Assembly: GCF_947504225.1 (NCBI RefSeq)
Contig: NZ_CANNGT010000006.1
Coordinates: forward strand, 1-64,000
Source of the DNA: Brumimicrobium ulvae
GTDB taxonomy: Bacteria > Bacteroidota > Bacteroidia > Flavobacteriales_D > Crocinitomicaceae
Direction: 5' to 3'
Length of the DNA stretch: 64,000 nt
Below are positions 16,438 through 24,247 of the stretch, piece after piece (position 1 is the stretch's first letter; every line of letters starts with the position of its first letter). A program made the translations under genes and the position numbers. The notes beneath the pieces are model-generated. The model did not search any database, was not told the DNA's origin, and saw nothing but the letters and a program-made list of their open reading frames with translations.

Positions 16438-16630
16438 ATTGTTTTCTTCATCTTAATGGAGGCCATTTAGAATTTCTTTTTTGACGTTCTGTTAAATATA
16501 TCATTTTACTGGGCTATCAAGATAGGTCGTTAATCACTAGTTTTAAGGTTGTGTTTTATCAATAATTACAGCAGAAAATCGTATTAATTAATTTTATCTA
16601 GTGTTAAACTTTATCAAAAAAGGAAGAAAG

Positions 16631-16804
16631 GATTCCTCAGTTGTTAAAATCTAATATTTTATCAACTATCGGAATGACAGCTCATAAGGAGGTCTTTGGG
16701 GGTAAAAATTGCTCAAGCCAAGCTTGAGCAATTTTTACCCTACCCAAGCCAACGAAAACCTGTCATTCCGATGGAGTCCCGAGAACTCGGGGCGACGAGG
16801 AATC
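16631..16804. repeat. Nested palindromic repeat element
   Basis: Three nested inverted repeats share a centre: GATTCCTC/GAGGAATC (16631-16638, 16797-16804), ATCGGAATGACAG/CTGTCATTCCGAT (16668-16680, 16760-16772) and a 19-bp perfect pair GGGTAAAAATTGCTCAAGC with its complement (16700-16718, 16722-16740) around a 3-nt loop. A further hairpin, CCCGAGAACTCGGG, sits at 16778-16791. The cattccgatggagtcccgag type text is a dispersed intergenic repeat seen in many Flavobacteriia. The other parts of 16438-16966 show only the promoter at 16954. Confidence 0.8.
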
Positions 16805-16953
16805 TCTTTTTTAATAATTACGACTTATCTTGGTAACCCAATCATTTTAAATGGTCGTATCTTAATTAATTCTCGTTTATAAATTAGCCATATCCATTAT
16901 TTAATTATTTAAAATAAATTCTTCTAAATCTCAACTAAACGACCGAATTCTAT

Positions 16954-16961
16954 TAAATTTG
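16954..16961 (+). promoter_or_regulatory. -7 box of the BatA-like gene
   Basis: TAAATTTG, a perfect TAnnTTTG, ends only five bases before the start ATG at 16967, so the transcript would be leaderless or nearly so. Confidence 0.45.
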
Positions 16962-16966
16962 GAAGG

Positions 16967-19006
16967 ATGAATTTTGTGTACCCAAATATCCTCTATTTTC
17001 TATTCTTGTTAATCATTCCGATTATCATTCACCTTTTTAATTTTAGAAGATATAAAAAACTGTATTTCTCAAGTTTACAATTCATTAAAAAGGTTGAAAA
17101 AGAGACCAATGCAACAAAAAACTTAAGGCATTATATCATTTTAGCATGTAGAATGTTAGCTTTCACCGCCTTGATCTTTGCTTTTGCACAGCCTTATATT
17201 CCAACATCGGAACAGTCCAAGTCTTATGAAAGTATTATTCCTATCTACCTTGACAACTCTTTTTCAATGTCAGCCAAAGGCAGCAATGGCGATTTACTGA
17301 ATCAAGCCAAGACCACGGTGCAACAAATTGCTGATGCCTATCCAAAAGGTCAACGGTTTATTTTGGTCACCAACGCACTAGACGGGACAGAACACCGCAT
17401 AATTACAAGGACTGAACTAGAAGAGAAAATTGAAAACATCAATCTTTCTCCAATCTCTAGAGCGGTCACAAACCCTTTAGAAAGTATAAAAGAATACCTC
17501 AATTCAATTGCTTACGAAGGTAATCTGCATTATTACGTTCTTTCCGATTTTCAAAAAAACAATTTAAAAGAAACTAAAGTAGCGATTGATACAAGTTCTA
17601 ATTACACTTTCTTGCAATTCACTCCTCAAATCAATCGAAATTTATACATTGATTCTATTTGGTTTGAGCAAGCTTTTCAAAGGGTTAACAATAACAACAC
17701 TTTGAATGTTAGGGTGCAAAATACAGGAAAGGAAAAATTGACCAATGTTGAACTAAACCTAAGTGTTGCAGGAACCAAACGTCAAACTTTAACTGACCTT
17801 GAAGCCGACAACGCTACGGTGGTAACGATGAACTATACCGATAAGTCTACAGGGATAAAGGAAGGATTAGTAGAGATCATTGATGAGAATTTATATTTTG
17901 ACAATCGTTTTTATTTCACATATAAGGTTGAAGAAAGCGTTCAAATATTAGTACTTAATGATGAAAACAGCACTCTTTATCCAGGATTGGTTTATGCTAC
18001 AGATAATTTTTATTCGGTAAAAGAAACTGCTGTCGGACAGTTAAAAAGCAATGAACTAAACGAGGCAGATTTAATCGTATTGAACGGTTTGAAAACGATA
18101 AGTTCTGGAATTCAATCACAGCTTAAGCAATTGGTTGAAAATGGAGTTCATATACTGATCATTCCTTCTGCAGATTTTGAAAGTCAATCCTACAATAATT
18201 TATTGAGTTCTTTTCAACTTCCATTATACAGGAATGTGACCCAACAAGAAATTAGAATAGGAAAGATCGCTTCGGAATTAGACTTCTTTACAGGAATGTT
18301 TGACGGCAATGTAGACAATATTAGAATGCCGCCATTAAAGCGATATATTTCATCGACCACTTATACCAATGCCAACTATAACAGTTTGATACAATACGAA
18401 AATGGTATGCCGCTTTTGGTCGAACATGCTAAAGTTAAAAACGTATTCGCTTTCTACTCTCCCATTGACCCCAATTTCAATAATCTTGGAAAATCAGCCT
18501 TATTTTCTTCTGTTTTATTGAGAATTGGTGAAAAAAGTCAAGGTCAATTACCTTTATCGTTGACCATAGGTTCTTCTGATGAATACCGAATACGGTCTTC
18601 TGGAACTAACGAAAGCGCCTTGATTTTGAAGCAGAAAGAATATGAATTTATTCCAGAAATGTCAAGAAATACTGGTTCAAGTTCGATTTCTGTTAGAAAT
18701 GCCAGCGACAATCAGTCTATTTTGGATGGAATATATACCATCCAAACAGAAGGTAAAACACTGGGGAAATTAGCGTTGAACTATAATCGATTCGAATCAG
18801 ATATGCAATACGTTTCTGAAAATGAAATTACAAGCTATTTTAATTCTTTAAACGTAAGAAAGTTAAACACAGAAGGAATTTCAACGATGTCGGATATTCA
18901 ACAATTAACCCTGAAAAATCCGAATGAATTTTGGAGAATTCTCTTAATTTTGGCCCTAGCATTTTTACTATTAGAAATGCTAATCATCATCTTTTGGAAA
19001 GTATAA
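16967..19006 (+). CDS. BatA-like membrane protein with vWA domain
   Basis: 679 residues. The N-terminus is the BatA/aerotolerance N-terminal domain: two membrane helices around LFNFRRYKKLYFSSLQFIKK (residues about 24-43) and YIILACRMLAFTALIFAFAQ. A von Willebrand A domain follows with the MIDAS motif DNSFS (in IPIYLDNSFSMSAKG, about 90-105). A long periplasmic part comes next, and one C-terminal helix (FWRILLILALAFLLLEMLII). It is an inner-membrane protein of the Bat-related group, whose role is uncertain (envelope or oxidative stress). One base separates it from the next gene, so the two are probably co-transcribed. Confidence 0.85.
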   Translation: MNFVYPNILYFLFLLIIPIIIHLFNFRRYKKLYFSSLQFIKKVEKETNATKNLRHYIILACRMLAFTALIFAFAQPYIPTSEQSKSYESIIPIYLDNSFSMSAKGSNGDLLNQAKTTVQQIADAYPKGQRFILVTNALDGTEHRIITRTELEEKIENINLSPISRAVTNPLESIKEYLNSIAYEGNLHYYVLSDFQKNNLKETKVAIDTSSNYTFLQFTPQINRNLYIDSIWFEQAFQRVNNNNTLNVRVQNTGKEKLTNVELNLSVAGTKRQTLTDLEADNATVVTMNYTDKSTGIKEGLVEIIDENLYFDNRFYFTYKVEESVQILVLNDENSTLYPGLVYATDNFYSVKETAVGQLKSNELNEADLIVLNGLKTISSGIQSQLKQLVENGVHILIIPSADFESQSYNNLLSSFQLPLYRNVTQQEIRIGKIASELDFFTGMFDGNVDNIRMPPLKRYISSTTYTNANYNSLIQYENGMPLLVEHAKVKNVFAFYSPIDPNFNNLGKSALFSSVLLRIGEKSQGQLPLSLTIGSSDEYRIRSSGTNESALILKQKEYEFIPEMSRNTGSSSISVRNASDNQSILDGIYTIQTEGKTLGKLALNYNRFESDMQYVSENEITSYFNSLNVRKLNTEGISTMSDIQQLTLKNPNEFWRILLILALAFLLLEMLIIIFWKV

Positions 19007-19007
19007 C

Positions 19008-20270
19008 ATGAAGATTTTACTCAAACAAGCAACTATTTTAGACCGTGAGTCTGTACATTACGAAAAAAAACAAGACCTCTTAATTGAAGATGGGAAAATT
19101 TCAAGAATTGCAGATCAAATAATAACTGAAGATGCGGAGGTAATTACCAGTAACGAATTATTTGTTTCACAAAGCTGGGTGGATTTAAAAGCAGACTTCT
19201 GTGACCCCGGTTATGAATACAACGAAGATGTTCAAACTGGACTTGCCGCTGCTGCAGACGGAGGATTTGGACATGTTTATGTCGTTCCAACTACCTCTCC
19301 TGTTGTAGACAGTAAAGGTCAAATCAACTATTTAAAAGCTGAAAGTTCTAGTCATATTACCGATCTTCACCCTTTAGGTGCGATTACCAAAGGAGCCAAA
19401 GGTGAAAGCCTTTCCGAAATGTATGATATGTATAAAGTCGGTGCCCGTTTGTTCACTGACAATACCCATTTTGTTTCTGCCGGAATTTTATTCCGTGCGT
19501 TATTGTATGTAAAAAACTTTGGTGGAAAAATCATTTCTTTCCCACAAAATGAATCAATTAGCGAAGGTGGTCAGGTCAATGAAGGAACAGCTTCCTTAAA
19601 AACTGGATTAAAAGCTATTCCCGCTATTGGAGAACAAATTCAAGTTCAAAGGGACCTGAGCTTACTTGAGTATACAGATGGAGAATTACATTTTTCTGGA
19701 ATTTCTTCTGCGGCATCATTGAATTTGATCCGTGAAGCTAAAGCGAAAGGGTTTAAGGTTACTTGTGATGTTCACATACATCAGCTATTGTTTAATGAAC
19801 GCGATACACTGAATTATGACACCAATCACAAAGTCTTCCCTCCATACCGCCGTGAAGAAGATCGATTAGCACTATGGGATGGAATCAAAGATGGTACAAT
19901 CGATTGTATTGTTTCCAATCACCAACCCAAAACCATAGAGGAAAAAGATATCGAGTTTGATAATGCTGCTTTTGGAAGTTTAACTTTACAAAGTTTTTAC
20001 GCTTCATTGGTTGCGAATAATTTAAAAGACCAAAAAGATTTCATTGATAAAATTTCTGTTCAACCAAGAAAAATTGCAAGAATGGAGTCAAACACAGCTA
20101 TAAACGAAGGGAATTTAGCAGATTTAACTATATTTGACCCAACGATTGAATGGACGTTTGATGATTCTACCAATCTTTCAAAAAGTAAAAACTCCCCTTT
20201 TTATGGTGACAAAATGAAAGGGAAAGCCATTGGAATCATTAGAAACAATACTATTACGATTAATACCTAA
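19008..20270 (+). CDS. Dihydroorotase-like protein lacking metal ligands
   Basis: 420 residues of the amidohydrolase fold, clearly aligned with type I dihydroorotases: YEYNEDVQTGLAAAADGGFG and the EEKDIEFDNAAFGSLTLQS block are well conserved. The zinc ligands are lost: the usual D-x-H-x-H-x-R-x-P-G is here DLKADFCDPG; the HxxH region near 230 reads HFSGISS; and the TDHAPH motif is SNHQPK, so the catalytic Asp is Asn. It is therefore probably non-catalytic, like the PyrC-prime proteins that help aspartate transcarbamoylase. No pyrB is nearby. Confidence 0.8.
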   Translation: MKILLKQATILDRESVHYEKKQDLLIEDGKISRIADQIITEDAEVITSNELFVSQSWVDLKADFCDPGYEYNEDVQTGLAAAADGGFGHVYVVPTTSPVVDSKGQINYLKAESSSHITDLHPLGAITKGAKGESLSEMYDMYKVGARLFTDNTHFVSAGILFRALLYVKNFGGKIISFPQNESISEGGQVNEGTASLKTGLKAIPAIGEQIQVQRDLSLLEYTDGELHFSGISSAASLNLIREAKAKGFKVTCDVHIHQLLFNERDTLNYDTNHKVFPPYRREEDRLALWDGIKDGTIDCIVSNHQPKTIEEKDIEFDNAAFGSLTLQSFYASLVANNLKDQKDFIDKISVQPRKIARMESNTAINEGNLADLTIFDPTIEWTFDDSTNLSKSKNSPFYGDKMKGKAIGIIRNNTITINT

Positions 20271-20275
20271 GACGC

Positions 20276-20842
20276 TTGGATAAGAAGAAAGATAATTTCC
20301 TAAAAGAATTTTTTAAAGAACGTAAAACTGTTGGTGCTATTCGACCAAGTTCAAAGTCTTTGGCTAAAAAGATGCTAAAGAATGTTGACTTTAACGATGC
20401 AAAAATCATTGTTGAATATGGTCCAGGAACGGGTGTTTTTACACGCCGAATCATTGAGGAAATGAAATCTGATGCCATGCTTTATGTTTTTGAACTGCAT
20501 GAACCCTTCTTCCTTAAACTACAAAAAGAATTTGAAAATGATGAACGTGTTAAAATCATTTTTGACAGTGCAGTAGAAGTTCGTAAATACCTTGAAAAAG
20601 ACAATCACGAAAGCGCTGATGTAATTCTTTCTTCATTACCACTCACAAACTTTGACCAAAAGTTGACAATGCGCATTTTAAAGTCTGCGGAAATGGCTTT
20701 AAAATCTGGAGGTAATTACATTCAATTTCAATACTCTTTAAACGCTAGAAAGTTGCTGATGAAAATATTCAACACTATAGATATCCAATTCACAGTCAAT
20801 AATTTACCCCCTGCTTTTGTGTACACATGCAAAAAAAAATAA
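20276..20842 (+). CDS. SAM-dependent methyltransferase, phospholipid N-methyltransferase-like
   Basis: 188 residues. The SAM-binding motif I is IIVEYGPGTGVFTRRI (about 44-59), after an N-terminal block KTVGAIRPSSKSLAKKML typical of PmtA-like and some rRNA dimethylase-like proteins. The acidic end of strand 2 is YVFELHEPF and the post-motif part is DVILSSLPLTNF. The likely role is membrane-lipid head-group methylation; the family is also close to rRNA adenine dimethylases. The start is TTG, five bases after the previous stop, and no ATG is available nearby. Confidence 0.7.
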   Translation: MDKKKDNFLKEFFKERKTVGAIRPSSKSLAKKMLKNVDFNDAKIIVEYGPGTGVFTRRIIEEMKSDAMLYVFELHEPFFLKLQKEFENDERVKIIFDSAVEVRKYLEKDNHESADVILSSLPLTNFDQKLTMRILKSAEMALKSGGNYIQFQYSLNARKLLMKIFNTIDIQFTVNNLPPAFVYTCKKK

Positions 20843-20868
20843 GCCCGATTACTCGAGCTTATTTTTTA
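20838..20868 (+). terminator. Rho-independent terminator
   Basis: AATAAGC (20838-20844) pairs with GCTTATT (20857-20863); inner CGA/TCG pairing helps, and a T-run follows. It closes the BatA-like, dihydroorotase-like, methyltransferase run. Confidence 0.75.
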
Positions 20869-21165
20869 GTTTTCATTAGTAGTAATGCAGTAATATGCGG
20901 TTATTAAACGTTTCCTATTATTAAAAGGTTGCTTCGAATTTTACAAAATAATAACCTAATTTAACAACTCTAACCTAATCTACTGATTATCTGAAAGATA
21001 AAAAGTTAAATATTTCTTATTTTTTTTTAGGCATAAGAAAAAGAACAGAAAACGTCCTCATTTACATAAAAGAAGCAACTTCAAGATGAACTTTGGCGTT
21101 ATACAATTGTATGCTTGAAAAAAACACTTTTTGATTGGGCGTATAGTTTTGAATATTTATTTATA
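20869..21165. other. AT-rich spacer without a gene
   Basis: Nothing recognisable: no hairpin with a T-run, no tRNA-like cloverleaf, no open frame with protein-like composition. The end of the spacer leads into the -7 box at 21166. Confidence 0.5.
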
Positions 21166-21173
21166 TATATTTG
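21166..21173 (+). promoter_or_regulatory. -7 box of the universal stress protein gene
   Basis: TATATTTG matches TAnnTTTG, 22 bases before the ATG at 21196. Confidence 0.45.
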
Positions 21174-21195
21174 ATTAACAATTACTTTATCACTT

Positions 21196-22005
21196 ATGAG
21201 CGCTAATTTATTTATTGTACCCCATGATTTTACAAGTGTTGGAGATGCAGCTTTGAAATATGCATTGTTTTTAGCAAAGCCACGCAAGACATCAATTATG
21301 TTACTCCATATTGTGAGCAGCAAATCGAAATCCAAAGCAGCCCTAGAAAAGCTTGAACAAATTATTGGGAATTTAGACCTAGATGTTGGAGACGGCACAG
21401 TAGAAGCCAAAGTGATAGAGGGCAATATCTTCGAAGACATATCTAAAATAGCTGAGGAAAATGATGCGCGCGTAATTATCATGGGAACCCATGGCGCGGT
21501 TGGAATGCAAAAGTTATTTGGTTCTTATGCCATGAAGGTAGTTGTCAATTCTAGTGTTCCATTCTTAGTAGTTCAAGATGGTGTTGACCATGGAACACTG
21601 AACAATATTGTGGTTCCTATTACCACCTCAAAAGAGAGTTTGCAAATCATCAATATTGCTGGAGAAATAGCAAAGACTTTTGACAGTAGTATACATGTGA
21701 TTGCCGAAAAACAGTCTGACCAAAGATTAGCACAACAATTAAAAATTAGAATTTCCTTAGTTCAAAATCAATTTGAAGAGAAAGGTGTTGATGCCAATAT
21801 AGAAATTATTAAATCTAAAAAATCTTTCCAAAAAACGGTTGTGGAATATGCCAAACACCACAACTGTGATTTAATTGCAGTTGCTCACTATTCTGACAGT
21901 ATTTTTGCTCAATTCGAGAAATACACCCAAGACCTTATTACCAATGATGAAAATATCCCTTGCCTAGTTGTTAACGCTAAATTACTGTCAAAACTGTATT
22001 ACTAA
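21196..22005 (+). CDS. Universal stress protein, tandem UspA domains
   Basis: 269 residues, two UspA-type domains. The first (1-135) starts NLFIVPHDFTSVGDAALKYA and ends with the nucleotide-binding motif MGTHGAVGMQKLFGSYAMKV, that is G-x2-G-x8-G-S type. The second (about 140-269) is more divergent (NIVVPITTSKESLQIINIAG; IAVAHYSDSIFAQFEKYTQD) and lacks a clear glycine motif. It is a cytoplasmic stress-response protein, a single gene with its own promoter. Confidence 0.88.
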   Translation: MSANLFIVPHDFTSVGDAALKYALFLAKPRKTSIMLLHIVSSKSKSKAALEKLEQIIGNLDLDVGDGTVEAKVIEGNIFEDISKIAEENDARVIIMGTHGAVGMQKLFGSYAMKVVVNSSVPFLVVQDGVDHGTLNNIVVPITTSKESLQIINIAGEIAKTFDSSIHVIAEKQSDQRLAQQLKIRISLVQNQFEEKGVDANIEIIKSKKSFQKTVVEYAKHHNCDLIAVAHYSDSIFAQFEKYTQDLITNDENIPCLVVNAKLLSKLYY

Positions 22006-22016
22006 AAAAGTTCAAT

Positions 22017-22024
22017 TAACTTTG
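22017..22024 (+). promoter_or_regulatory. -7 box of the S1-domain gene
   Basis: TAACTTTG, a perfect TAnnTTTG, 18 bases before the ATG at 22043. Confidence 0.5.
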
Positions 22025-22042
22025 TAGAAGTAAAAATTGAAT

Positions 22043-22873
22043 ATGAAATATATAGGAGAATACGCAGAACTTAGAATTGATCGTTTTACCAGTGTGGGTG
22101 CTTACCTAGAAGATGACGAAGGATTTGAAGTTTTATTGCCCAATAAATACCTAACAGATAACCTAGAAGTAGATCAGACCATAAGGGTTTACATCTATAA
22201 CGACTCTGAAGATCGACCAGTTGCAACAACTGAAACACCTATGGTTGAACTTAATGATTTTGCATTTTTAAAAGTAAAAGCAGTGAGTAATTTCGGTGCT
22301 TTCTTAGATTGGGGATTAGAAAAAGATTTACTTGTTCCTTTTAAAGAGCAAACTGCTAAAATGGTTGAAGATGGTGTTTATCTTATTCACTTGTATCGTG
22401 ATGAACAAACCAACCGTTTAGTCGGTTCCGCCAGAATCAATCGATTCCTTGAGGACGAGATAACAGATCTCGCACAAGGGGATGAAGTTGATATATTTGT
22501 TGCTGAAGTAACAGATTTAGGAAGAAAAGTAATTGTCAATAACAAATACAGTGGCCTTATTTTTAAAGACAGACTTGTACGTCCCTTAAGAAATGGTGAA
22601 AGAACTACTGCTTATGTTGAGTTTGTACGTGAAGATGGAAAACTGGACATTTCTTTAGTCCCCATCGGTTTAGAAAAGTTTGATGAATTTTCAGAAACAG
22701 TTCTCAGCTATTTGAAAGAAAACAATGGTACAATTACTGTCACTGACAAATCTAGTCCTGACCTTATACGTTCAGAACTTGGAATGAGTAAAAAATCTTT
22801 CAAAAAAGCAGTGGGTAATTTATATAAAAACAAAAAGATTAAACTAACAAATACAACTATTGAATTGGTTTAA
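22043..22873 (+). CDS. S1 RNA-binding protein, CvfB/YitL family
   Basis: About 276 residues made of consecutive OB/S1-type domains (IGEYAELRIDRFTSVGAYL; FLKVKAVSNFGAFLDWGLEK; VEVFVA-type third domain near 145-210) and a C-terminal winged helix (SPDLIRSELGMSKKSFKKAV). This is the domain order of CvfB, an RNA-binding regulator known from Gram-positive bacteria and common in Bacteroidota. I start at ATG 22043 because an upstream in-frame TTG at 22037 is less likely. Its terminator is shared with the convergent TPR gene. Confidence 0.85.
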   Translation: MKYIGEYAELRIDRFTSVGAYLEDDEGFEVLLPNKYLTDNLEVDQTIRVYIYNDSEDRPVATTETPMVELNDFAFLKVKAVSNFGAFLDWGLEKDLLVPFKEQTAKMVEDGVYLIHLYRDEQTNRLVGSARINRFLEDEITDLAQGDEVDIFVAEVTDLGRKVIVNNKYSGLIFKDRLVRPLRNGERTTAYVEFVREDGKLDISLVPIGLEKFDEFSETVLSYLKENNGTITVTDKSSPDLIRSELGMSKKSFKKAVGNLYKNKKIKLTNTTIELV

Positions 22874-22954
22874 AACCCAAGTTTTAATGAAAGCTTAAAG
22901 GCAGTGATAAAGTCATTTCCTTTTTTCTTTAATATTTTTTGAGGTTTAGAAATT

Positions 22955-22993
22955 AAAAAAAAGGGAGATTACACACTGTAATCTCCCTTTTTT
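22955..22993. terminator. Bidirectional terminator
   Basis: GGGAGATTACA (22963-22973) and TGTAATCTCCC (22977-22987) form a perfect 11-bp stem with a 3-nt loop, with A-run before and T-run after. It serves both the S1 gene and the convergent gyrA-TPR transcript. Confidence 0.9.
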
Positions 22994-23011
22994 AATGAAT
23001 TAAACGATAGT

Positions 23012-24229
23012 TTAGTTACCTTCTGCAGCAGCTGCTTCGGCACGTCTTTTATACTCTAAAGCCTTTTCGTTGTTTCCTGCATTTCTATGCACCTGGAACA
23101 ATACATTAAGTACACCTGAATTTTTAGGGTCTTGTTTGATGTAAATTTCTAATGGTGAAATAGCTTTTTTATACATTTCTTGACTTCTCTGGCTAATTCT
23201 TTCGTAATCAGGATTATTAAAGTCCATTTGAGCTGCTGTAGTCTTCAACTTCTCTCCTCTACCAAGATAAAGAACACCTAAGTTATAAGCTGCTTCAGCA
23301 TATTCTGGATCAATTTCAATCGCACGCTCAAGGTTCTTTTCTGCTTTTGCATAAAGGTCCTCCACTTCATCTGACTTCTGTTGATAACCTTCAGCTGTAA
23401 TCTCCATACGAGCAAACTCGTTGTAGGCTTTATCAGCAGCTGTTAGATAAATAGAGCCCATGTTGGAAAACAAAACTTTATTCTTTGGAGACACTTCTGC
23501 AGCTGCGTTGAAGAATTCTTCAGCTTTGTTTAGGTCATTGTTACTTAATGCAAGATTAACACCTGCAATTGCTAGTTCCTCACTCTTAGGGAACATTTCC
23601 AAACTTGCGGTAATAAACTCCATCGCTTTTTCTGACTCATTAGATTTCTCTAGTGTATCGATATAGTTTCTTGCTGCAATAATAGCATTCGTTCTCATTG
23701 CATCACGTTCTTCTTCGATTCCAGCGATAACTTTCACTTGGTAAGCACCAGCAAAACCAGCATAAGCCATTTCGAAGTTCTTTTGTTTGAACATCATTTC
23801 GCCCAACATGATCGCTTGACTCACTTTTCTATTGAAAAAATCATCCATCTCACCTTTCCAACGTCTTTTGGATGCAGTTTTCTTTACAGATTCACTGATC
23901 ACATCAACAATAGAATCATTTTGGTAGATTTTTAAATCTTCATTTTCGCCAAGTGCTGAAAGCTCTACTAAACTATAGTTTATCATAGCATTGTAATAGT
24001 TTGCCTTCTCGTCATTTATTGTTGATTCATGTTTCATTGCAGGATCAATAAATGCTTTAGCTTCTAGTAAATGTTCCTTGGCCTTTTTTAAGTCTTGTTG
24101 CATAAAGGCAGGCTCATATTTATTGTATTCGATGGCTGCAGAGATAACATTATTACTCTGACCAAAACTTTGTGCTGCAATAAATAAAGTAGATGCTAGA
24201 ACTCCTAATCTTACTTTGTTTAATTTCAT
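23012..24229 (-). CDS. Secreted TPR-repeat protein
   Basis: 405 residues with a signal peptide (RLGVLASTLFIAAQSFGQ). Tetratricopeptide repeats cover most of the mature part, best seen as NLERAIEIDPEYAEAAYNLG (about 287-306), AEEFFNAAAEVSPKNKVLFS and AISPLEIYIKQDPKNSGVLN. It is probably a periplasmic or outer-membrane-associated scaffold. It starts 18 bases after gyrA on the same strand, an arrangement found in other Flavobacteriales by my recollection. No function can be assigned. Confidence 0.8.
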   Translation of the reverse strand: MKLNKVRLGVLASTLFIAAQSFGQSNNVISAAIEYNKYEPAFMQQDLKKAKEHLLEAKAFIDPAMKHESTINDEKANYYNAMINYSLVELSALGENEDLKIYQNDSIVDVISESVKKTASKRRWKGEMDDFFNRKVSQAIMLGEMMFKQKNFEMAYAGFAGAYQVKVIAGIEEERDAMRTNAIIAARNYIDTLEKSNESEKAMEFITASLEMFPKSEELAIAGVNLALSNNDLNKAEEFFNAAAEVSPKNKVLFSNMGSIYLTAADKAYNEFARMEITAEGYQQKSDEVEDLYAKAEKNLERAIEIDPEYAEAAYNLGVLYLGRGEKLKTTAAQMDFNNPDYERISQRSQEMYKKAISPLEIYIKQDPKNSGVLNVLFQVHRNAGNNEKALEYKRRAEAAAAEGN

Positions 24230-24247
24230 TTGAATTTATTTTTAATT

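Noticed and set aside
20869-21165. Possible tRNA or small RNA in the spacer
   Set aside because: No cloverleaf or strong hairpin with a T-run could be drawn.
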